Positions 1-5,073 of a stretch of 5,073 bases of DNA are shown one piece after another. The notes under the pieces were generated by a model. That model saw only the letters and a program-made list of their open reading frames with translations. It made no database searches and was not told where the DNA came from. The translations under genes and the position numbers were made by a program. Every line of letters begins with the position of its first letter. Within the stretch, counting starts at the first letter, position 1. This stretch comes from Bacteroidales bacterium UBA4417 (lineage in GTDB: Bacteria > Bacteroidota > Bacteroidia > Bacteroidales > UBA4417): the NCBI GenBank assembly GCA_002389705.1, contig DGQJ01000292.1, forward strand, positions 1-5,073. The letters are read 5' to 3'.

Positions 1-44
1 ACATATACCAGTCCCGAAAGCGACGAAGGGGTTACTGTAAGCGC
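1..44 (-). repeat. Start of a third Ig-like repeat, cut by the window edge
   Basis: Residues 1404-1417 read ALTVTPSSLSGLVY. They align with the opening of the first Ig-like repeat (TLYVSPASLSAFTY, residues 989-1002), with the same S-P-x-S-L-S core. Another copy of the module therefore probably begins immediately after the lamin-tail domain and continues outside the window. Only 14 residues are visible, so the assignment is tentative. Confidence 0.5.
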
Positions 45-3000
45 AGGCGAAGGTATCACGCAGGGGGTGATTGATGTTGCGCTGTTCCTGGGCGAAGGTG
101 CCACAGTTGCAAAGTCGGTATTGTTATCGTTATTGTCGGTACAACCGTTGGATGCCCTTAAAACCCCGGTTGTATTGCTGGTGGATGCGGTAGGTCCTGA
201 GCCTTCGTAACAACTCGCAGTTGATCCATAGCCTACAAAATCGATTACCGATGTTCCTGTTGGGCAGGTTCCGGATAAAGGTGTAGTTGCTGAAACCAGG
301 GCTACTTTGCCGTTCGATCCCGACATAGCCAGTGTCCCGATAGCATCGGGCGTGGGCAGGTCGACAGTGCCACCCGAACCTTTTGCCTGCTGAACCAGGT
401 AATACTGGCCGGGTGCCAGGGTGAAATTGGTGAGTGGCGTTGCCGCCCATGTTGTGCCCGTTGCTGATGAATATTGCACTGACCAGCCGTTGAGGTTAAC
501 TGCACTGGTGCCCCGGTTATAAAGTTCAATGAAATCGTTTTTATAGGTAGCTCCGCTGTTGCCGCCACCACCATATACCTGGCTGATGACTACCAGTGGG
601 GTTACCGAAGCAATACCGGTTCCGCTTACAGCTACATTTTGTGCCACAGCCCCGTTGCTGGTGTGTACAATATTTCCGCTGTAAGCCTGCTGGCCGGTAG
701 GTAAAAACCGCACATAAATAGTTGTTGATGGCACGATACCGGCGGTTTGTACCAGGCTTAAGGAATTCGGGTAAGCCACAAACCCCGACCCGGATGTTGT
801 CGAAATTTCGAAACCGGCCGGTGGGGTGATAACGATATCGGAAGTAAGATCGGTACCCGAAACCTGGTATACCTTTTCTGCAGAAACCGAGTTTACGGCC
901 ACATCGCCAAACGAAGAAATATTTCCTGTTGCTATAACTGGTGCTGGCTGTACCGATACATTTCCGTTGCAAATAACATTTGTTATTCCTGCACCGCCAC
1001 CTGCATTCGAAACCAGTTCACCTATATAATTTCCTTCGGCAAGCCCTGCTTTCAGCCTCACATATACTGGTGTAGCAGCAAGTGTTGCGGTGGTGTATGC
1101 AACTGAGGTTGCTGCCCCGAAAGTGATATTATCAGCAGAAACTTCATAATTGGTGCTTCCTGTAACTGTAATGTTTCCGGGCGCTCCTGTAAGATGTGTT
1201 CCACTCAGGCTGAAACTCTTTGATGTTGATGGTCCGCTGCCGGGCTGGTAAGTGAATGCCGAAAGCGAAGCTGGTGAAACGTACAGCGTGGGTGTAGTAC
1301 CCCCATCGGTAGTTGTTACCGAAATTATATTGGAGTTATCGCTCTGGCTGTTGCCATTCCGTGCCCTAACCCTGTAATAATATGATGTAGAAGCTACCAG
1401 GGAGTTCACGTTCTGCGAAGTTCCGTTTACCAGCAGGTTTTCGTAACCAATAATAAATGCCGGAACTGTACCTCCTGATGTAATGGTTACATCGTCGAGG
1501 GCCAGGTTTCCTGTGCTTTTAGAGTAGGAGAGCCTGAATTTTAAAATTCCGGCAGGTAAGGCAGGTGTTGAAGAACTATTGTAGGAAATGATTTTAGATG
1601 TAGTAGGCAATGGTTTCAGATTATCGATGGTAACCCATGAACTTCCGTTGTAGCCTTCAACCAGCAGTGCGCTTTCGGTATTTGTCGATTGACCCTTGCA
1701 CCAGAATGCCAGTTCAGTGGCTGCTGATGGAAGTGTGGTCGTTTCAACAGCATCTCCTGTTGCATCAAGTTTTAGCGAGGGTGATTTTAACCCGAAATTC
1801 CCGGTTGTGGTATAGGTACCTCCGATGTTTGTGAAGGTCCAGCCTGCAGGTGCTGTGGATCCGGCATCAAACCCTTCCGAAAGTGTAGAAGTGCCACCAC
1901 CAATGCTGAACGTGGGATATAATGAAACATCAACGTAATATGAGGTTGCTCCATCCACAGCGTTCCAGTTGGCAGTGAATGCTTCGGCCTGAATATTAGT
2001 GCCGGCAGTGGCAACAGGTGCCGCCAGTGTGGTTGATGTAAAAGTTACTTCGTTGCCGTAAACGGTTCCGGCTGCGTTGGTAACATATGCCCGAACGTGA
2101 TACACACTGCCAGGTGTAAGCCCGGTAAGGTTACTGGTAAATGTTCCTGTTCCCGAACCGTCAGTTGTATGTGCATCGGCAATGGTAGGGCTGGCATTCA
2201 GGCTCCAGCAGATTCCCCGCATTACTGTGCTTCCTCCATCGGCGGTTACATTACCTCCGCCAGTAGCAGTTGTAGCTGTTATATTTGTAATGGCTGATGT
2301 AATTACTTCGGCCTGACCTGCAATAAAGGTCAGGTCGCTACCAGTTGTTGTACCGTCGTTGTTGGTAGCAACCAGGCAAAAATGATAGGTGGTTCCCGCG
2401 GTAAGTCCGGTTATGGCTGCATTTACCAGTGCATCAGCAGAACCCGAACCGGCATCGCTTGTGGTTGTTATATTTCCATAAGCTGATGTAGTTCCCCATT
2501 TGAAAAAATATGTGGTAGCCAATCCATTGGGATTTACTTTGCCATTAAGTGTTGCCGAGGTGCTGTTAACCGAGGTGGACGGAAGTGTTGTTACCAGCGG
2601 ATCGTTGGTAAAAACAAACGATGCTATCCTTGTGGCCCAGGGATAACTTCCGCCATAGTTACCTACATACAGGTTTGTATGCCAGAATGTTTTATTGTCC
2701 GAAGGATCAATACTCATCATGGCATAATCGCCCCAGCGGTCGGCACCGGTCATGGAAGCTGCGCCGATTTTTATCGGGCTTTCTGAAATAGTCATGGTTC
2801 CCAATGCATCATTCGACCGGCGTCCAGTAAAATATATCGAGGGATAATCAGCTGTCCCCGAAAGGGTATAACCCAGGGCTATGTCGCCGCTGCCATTCAT
2901 GGCGATGCTGCCCATCCAGCGCGATTTGCTGTCGGGGAAAGCATAAGTGCCCTGTTGGTACAAGGTCCAGCTTGATCCGTTTTTACGCATTTCGTACCAG

Positions 3001-4253
3001 CGGACTCCCGCAATATTGCTTCCTGAGTTCACGGTATGGCAGGTTACCATACTTTCGTAGGTTCCCATATTGCGGTATTGCAGCCGGTGCATCAGCCTGT
3101 CGCTCAGGTCATCCAGTTTAAGCGAAACCCCTTTCTGTGATATGGCATATGAGGAGTAAGTGGCAAATGCTGCTACCGGAAGCGCGGTTACAAAATTGCA
3201 TGCCGCTGTGTTTGCATTCCAGTCGGGCTTTAGCGACCAGATCCTGAGTTCATCATTGCCACCCCATGAATCATCATTAATATATGTGAAATAATTTGGA
3301 GTTCCTACTGGTGCGAAAGTGCCGTCGCAATCGCCCGGAAGCATACTCGAGCAATCACTGCCCAGGCTCGAACCGCTGCCACCCAGGGTTTCTGTTTTTA
3401 TATAAATCATTCTTGCAGCGGGATCGCCGGCAAGCATCTTGTCTCGTTCGAGCACACACATAGCCACACCAATAAAGGGCGACGACGAATTATTGGTATT
3501 AAACCGGTTTACGGATAAATAATATCCATCGCGCCAGATCCCCATTTTGGGATAATCAGGCATATGATCGAACTGAAAAGCATAACGGTAATAAGCACCC
3601 AATGGATCGGCTGTTTGCGAAACAGCAACCAATTCGTACTCCGTGTAATTGGGATACGTGCCGCAATCAACCGCAAACTGGCTGATGATCCACCTGTCGG
3701 CTACTTCGTCGTACATAACAATGGCATCACCATCGTTATGCCCGGCCCAGTTACCGGGAAAATTGTTCCATAACGTAGAAGTTGGCACTGGTCCATATTT
3801 TGACACACCGGTTTTACTATACACCTGTAACATGCTGTTTACAGCCTGAACATAATCATTCGGCCCTACATCGCCGGCAGGGTCGGGCGGTGTTACACGT
3901 CCGTCGGTATTATCGGAGTTGTCGAGTCCGTCAAAATTTATTGCCGGATTTATTACAGCAGTTGTTGCGGATTTTAATCCTGATTGTTGCAATGCCGCAT
4001 CTGCCTGGTTCATATAATCAGGATGTATTACAGGCCTGATGTGAAATTTGTTTGGAATTTGCTTTTCGGATTCAGCAGCCCATTTTTTCCAGAATGGTGG
4101 CTTTTTTACCTGCATATCGCGTAAAGGCTCCGAAATATCAGAATATACCGCATGCTGTATCTCCTGCATCTGCGCTTTAACGTGAAATGATAATGAAAAC
4201 ACGATCATGGCCAGTATGGCTACCCGGCCTTTAAAGGGTAACGAAAATTTCAT
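1..4253 (-). CDS. Secreted multidomain protein: propeller-like, FN3, Ig-like and lamin-tail domains (3' end beyond window)
   Basis: I translated the minus strand from the ATG at 4253-4251 and found 1417 codons without a stop, still open at base 1. Residues 1-27 form a signal peptide (KGR charge, hydrophobic stretch 11-23, cleavage at VKA|Q), which decides the start. Residues 119-548 match a propeller-like family I know only from uncharacterised secreted proteins, with PPDPAGDVGPNDYVQ (122-136), DRWIISQFAV (186-195), RWMGSIAMN (445-453) and DRWGDYAMMSIDP (505-517). FN3-like domains follow at about 551-645 and 648-739. A third FN3 (744-783 plus 931-982) is interrupted by a 147-residue module. 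Ig-like repeats lie at 988-1098 and 1103-1213, a lamin-tail domain at about 1219-1398, and a third repeat starts at 1404. The product is probably exported to the cell surface or medium. A C-terminal type IX sorting domain would be expected but is outside the window. No catalytic residues are recognisable, so the role (adhesion, polymer binding, or targeting of an unseen enzyme) is inference. Confidence 0.93.
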   Translation of the reverse strand, partial: MKFSLPFKGRVAILAMIVFSLSFHVKAQMQEIQHAVYSDISEPLRDMQVKKPPFWKKWAAESEKQIPNKFHIRPVIHPDYMNQADAALQQSGLKSATTAVINPAINFDGLDNSDNTDGRVTPPDPAGDVGPNDYVQAVNSMLQVYSKTGVSKYGPVPTSTLWNNFPGNWAGHNDGDAIVMYDEVADRWIISQFAVDCGTYPNYTEYELVAVSQTADPLGAYYRYAFQFDHMPDYPKMGIWRDGYYLSVNRFNTNNSSSPFIGVAMCVLERDKMLAGDPAARMIYIKTETLGGSGSSLGSDCSSMLPGDCDGTFAPVGTPNYFTYINDDSWGGNDELRIWSLKPDWNANTAACNFVTALPVAAFATYSSYAISQKGVSLKLDDLSDRLMHRLQYRNMGTYESMVTCHTVNSGSNIAGVRWYEMRKNGSSWTLYQQGTYAFPDSKSRWMGSIAMNGSGDIALGYTLSGTADYPSIYFTGRRSNDALGTMTISESPIKIGAASMTGADRWGDYAMMSIDPSDNKTFWHTNLYVGNYGGSYPWATRIASFVFTNDPLVTTLPSTSVNSTSATLNGKVNPNGLATTYFFKWGTTSAYGNITTTSDAGSGSADALVNAAITGLTAGTTYHFCLVATNNDGTTTGSDLTFIAGQAEVITSAITNITATTATGGGNVTADGGSTVMRGICWSLNASPTIADAHTTDGSGTGTFTSNLTGLTPGSVYHVRAYVTNAAGTVYGNEVTFTSTTLAAPVATAGTNIQAEAFTANWNAVDGATSYYVDVSLYPTFSIGGGTSTLSEGFDAGSTAPAGWTFTNIGGTYTTTGNFGLKSPSLKLDATGDAVETTTLPSAATELAFWCKGQSTNTESALLVEGYNGSSWVTIDNLKPLPTTSKIISYNSSSTPALPAGILKFRLSYSKSTGNLALDDVTITSGGTVPAFIIGYENLLVNGTSQNVNSLVASTSYYYRVRARNGNSQSDNSNIISVTTTDGGTTPTLYVSPASLSAFTYQPGSGPSTSKSFSLSGTHLTGAPGNITVTGSTNYEVSADNITFGAATSVAYTTATLAATPVYVRLKAGLAEGNYIGELVSNAGGGAGITNVICNGNVSVQPAPVIATGNISSFGDVAVNSVSAEKVYQVSGTDLTSDIVITPPAGFEISTTSGSGFVAYPNSLSLVQTAGIVPSTTIYVRFLPTGQQAYSGNIVHTSNGAVAQNVAVSGTGIASVTPLVVISQVYGGGGNSGATYKNDFIELYNRGTSAVNLNGWSVQYSSATGTTWAATPLTNFTLAPGQYYLVQQAKGSGGTVDLPTPDAIGTLAMSGSNGKVALVSATTPLSGTCPTGTSVIDFVGYGSTASCYEGSGPTASTSNTTGVLRASNGCTDNNDNNTDFATVAPSPRNSATSITPCVIPSPALTVTPSSLSGLVY
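60..599 (-). other. Lamin-tail domain (residues about 1219-1398)
   Basis: The segment opens PLVVISQVYGGGGNSGATYK and goes on to NDFIELYNRG (1239-1248), VNLNGWSVQYSS, TLAPGQYYLVQQAKGSGG, LPTPDA, SGSNGKVAL, VIDFVGYG (1336-1343), SNTTGVLRASNGCTDNNDNN and APSPRNS. This is the standard bacterial lamin-tail signature, common next to extracellular nucleases of the ExeM/NucH type and in other secreted Bacteroidota proteins. Four cysteines (1330, 1348, 1371, 1398) could make two disulfides. No nuclease is visible on either side within the window. The domain role in bacteria is thought to be binding or anchoring. Confidence 0.88.
615..1292 (-). repeat. Two related Ig-like repeat domains (residues 988-1098 and 1103-1213)
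   Basis: Two domains of about 111 residues share a plan. They have an 'SLSAFTYQPGSGPSTSKSF' or 'ISSFGDVAVNSVSAEKVYQ' opening, a 'LSGTHLTG' or 'VSGTDLTS' turn, then 'ITVTGSTNYEVS' or 'IVITPPAGFEIS'. A 'PVYVRLKAGLAEGNYIGELV' or 'TIYVRFLPTGQQAYSGNIV' strand follows, and they close with 'VICNGNV' or 'VAVSGTG'. They are divergent at the residue level, so the duplication is old. They probably serve as extended stalk modules on a secreted protein. Confidence 0.75.
1308..2024 (-). other. Fibronectin III-like domain split by a jelly-roll-like inserted module
   Basis: The first half of an FN3 domain (residues 744-783, with FTANWNAVDGATSYYVDVS) stops at YPTFS. The second half resumes at residue 931 (PAFIIGYENLLVNG, then STSYYYRVRARNGNSQSDNS). 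In ordinary family members these halves are contiguous. Between them, residues 784-930 (bases 1464-1904) form a separate module: it opens LSEGFDAGSTAPAGW, contains LKSPSLKLDATGDAV, ELAFWCKGQ and LLVEGYNGSSWVTI, and ends LALDDVTITSGG. This pattern resembles the MAM / choice-of-anchor-J type of beta-sandwich that often binds carbohydrate or protein surfaces. The family label and binding role are inference; the split is directly visible. Confidence 0.72.
2037..2603 (-). repeat. Two consecutive fibronectin III-like domains (residues 551-645 and 648-739)
   Basis: Two successive domains of about 92-95 residues share the same plan. Each has an early NITAT or NSTSATLNG strand, a central FKWGTTS or GICWSLN strand, an 'ITGLTAGTTYH' or 'LTGLTPGSVYH' segment, then 'CLVATNNDGTTTGSDLTF' or 'VRAYVTNAAGTVYGNEVTF'. 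The second, with MRGICWS, is the form common in Bacteroidota surface proteins. They probably act as spacers or binding modules. Coordinates are approximate domain edges. Confidence 0.8.
2610..3899 (-). other. Propeller-like N-terminal domain (residues 119-548)
   Basis: This part of the large protein carries a chain of motifs I recognise from secreted bacterial proteins of unknown function: PPDPAGDVGPNDYVQAVN (122-139), DAIVMYDEVADRW (176-188), PKMGIWRDGYY (235-245), MLPGDCDG (324-331), MHRLQYRNMG (388-397), RWMGSIAMN (445-453) and DRWGDYAMMSIDP (505-517). It ends at WATRIASFVF (539-548). The regular alternation of Trp/Tyr-rich strands and Gly/Asp turns suggests a beta-propeller, but that fold is inference. 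C321 and C329 sit eight residues apart on one loop and could form a disulfide after export. Such proteins are sometimes labelled sialidase-like; I see no clear Asp-box series to support that. Confidence 0.7.
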
Positions 4254-4444
4254 AGGATTGATTTGATTAAAAAACAAAAATAAGAATATATCTCTTTGGA
4301 TTAGCTTTAAATAAGTAGTTATATGCCTAAATACTGGCTCTTAAATATTTTTAACCGGCAAATTTTTCTGATTATCAGGTTTGTTTTGTTTTGATACAAC
4401 CAATTCATATTAATTTAACCCTTTTGATTGTTGAAAATGGTTTG
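4254..4444. other. Divergent AT-rich intergenic region
   Basis: These 191 bases lie between two divergent starts. They must hold the promoters or leaders of both genes. On the plus strand there is a short TTTTG run at 4384-4393. A TTTG at 4390-4393 stands 17 bases before TAATTTAA (4411-4418), a weak candidate -33/-7 pair for the small gene. I see no tRNA, terminator hairpin or riboswitch-like structure in it. Confidence 0.5.
4275..4282 (-). promoter_or_regulatory. Possible Bacteroidota -7 promoter element for the large secreted protein gene
   Basis: On the minus strand the bases read TATTTTTG, matching the Bacteroidota -7 consensus TAnnTTTG, about 20 bases before the ATG at 4253. I see no good -33 TTTG at the expected distance, and the region is AT-rich, so a chance match is quite possible. 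No purine-rich Shine-Dalgarno sequence precedes the start, as is usual in this phylum. Confidence 0.3.
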
Positions 4445-5073
4445 ATGGATAAATTGATTGCCTTCTTTTTATGTTTCGTGTTGTTGCCGTTTTACCTGGT
4501 GGCGCAATTGGCTGAAGATGTTATTTACCTGAAAGACGGCAGTATTTTAAGGGGAAATATACTCAAGACAGATACAGGCGTAAATGTTCGTTTCGAAATC
4601 ATTGGTCGCAACCAACTGGTAATCCCTGACAGTGCTATTCGGCTTATCCTGATAAACCAGCAAAAGCAATCAACCGGAAATGAAACTTTGACTTCACCTG
4701 TTGAACTTTCAGCCGATGTCAGCTTTTATGGAGGTACTAAAAATTCGGGTGGATTCACTTTTGTAACCTCGTACCAGTTCCCTTTTCGGTTGTCAGCTGG
4801 TGTAGGTCTTGGTACTGAATGGTTCAGCTACCAGCAGTTTCCGTTCTCGACTGATGTTTCGTATTGATTTTTCGAGAGGCCATGCTCACCTTTTTGTATG
4901 CCAAAGTTGGTTATGCATTGACCTTATCAAAAAAAGGAAAAAGAATATAAGCCCGATTATTAAGGCGGAGTGCTGGCCGGAGCAGGTGCAGGATTAAGAT
5001 TTAATTTCACAAAGCGCAATGCCTTGATTTTCAGCTTTGGATACAGGTACCAGAAAACCAAGACAATCACAGG
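4445..5073 (+). pseudogene. Broken gene for a secreted 'VIYLKDGS' outer-membrane-type protein (3' end beyond window)
   Basis: The ATG at 4445 begins a signal peptide (MDKLIAFFLCFVLLPFYLVAQ) followed by DVIYLKDGSILRGNIL (25-40). That motif is typical of small Bacteroidota envelope proteins whose C-terminal part resembles an outer-membrane beta-barrel. The frame stops after 140 codons at TGA 4865-4867, but barrel-like sequence continues. FFERPCSPF follows in the same frame to the T-run at 4891-4895. LYAKVGYALTLSKKGK then reads in the frame one base earlier. After the A-run at 4938-4942 the original frame returns with EYKPDY, a TAA at 4961-4963 where homologs would have K, and GGVLAGAGAGLRFNF...NALIFSFGYRYQKT to the edge. 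That makes two nonsense codons plus a compensating -1/+1 pair. The decay is well supported; sequencing error in the two homopolymers could explain the indels but hardly both stops. A truncated 140-residue product may still be exported. Function unknown. Confidence 0.8.

Noticed and set aside
2312..2334. Perfect 7-base inverted repeat CCTGACC / GGTCAGG with a 9-base loop
   Set aside because: It lies inside the large coding sequence at an FN3 boundary, has no following T-tract on either strand, and its bases are explained by the codons for DLTFIAGQA.
3564..4039. Three overlapping short plus-strand frames opposite the propeller-like domain
   Set aside because: They are antisense shadows of the long minus-strand gene, overlap each other in different frames, and their peptides show no domain, signal peptide or plausible composition.
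4391..4444. A longer start at TTG 4391 for the small plus-strand gene
   Set aside because: It would add 18 residues before a standard signal peptide that begins properly at ATG 4445. The added residues do not look like part of an export signal, and the region overlaps the likely promoter.
4861..4963. TGA and TAA read as sense codons through an altered genetic code
   Set aside because: The two different stops are accompanied by frameshifts in the same short gene, and I saw no reason in the 1417-codon neighbour to suspect a nonstandard code. Gene decay is simpler.
4809..4997. A 62-codon plus-strand frame overlapping the end of the small envelope-protein gene
   Set aside because: It reads mostly out of frame with the recognisable family sequence (YAKVGYALTL, GAGAGLRFNF), starts inside the upstream gene, and has no domain or signal of its own.

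Overview
The window reads as a fragment of a Bacteroidota genome. The evidence is a large secreted multidomain protein with a signal peptide ending in ...VKAQ, the lamin-tail and Bacteroidota-style fibronectin III domains inside it, and a neighbouring 'DVIYLKDGS' outer-membrane-type protein. There is also an AT-rich intergenic region with no clear Shine-Dalgarno sequence and a TAnnTTTG-like promoter element. I cannot name a genus.

Positions 1-4253, minus strand: one reading frame, uninterrupted for 1417 codons, starts at 4253 and runs off the left edge. It encodes a secreted mosaic protein. In order it has a signal peptide, a short linker, a beta-propeller-like domain of about 430 residues, two fibronectin III-like domains, and a third fibronectin III-like domain split by an inserted jelly-roll-like module. 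Two related Ig-like repeat domains, a lamin-tail domain, and the first residues of what looks like a third Ig-like repeat follow. No catalytic domain is recognisable in the visible part. Its C terminus, where a type IX secretion sorting signal or an enzyme would be expected, lies outside the window.

Positions 4254-4444: a divergent, AT-rich intergenic region holding the promoters of both neighbours. No RNA gene or terminator is visible in it.

Positions 4445-5073, plus strand: a small secreted or outer-membrane-type protein gene that is broken. Its first 140 codons are intact, including a signal peptide and the 'VIYLKDGS.LRG' motif. The homologous barrel-like C terminus is still readable further on, but only across two in-frame stops and two compensating single-base frameshifts. 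It continues past the right edge.

The two genes are divergent and nothing shows that they work together. I found no mobile element, CRISPR array, RNA gene or new defence-type system. The most interesting points are the nested domain architecture of the large protein and the decay pattern of the small gene.
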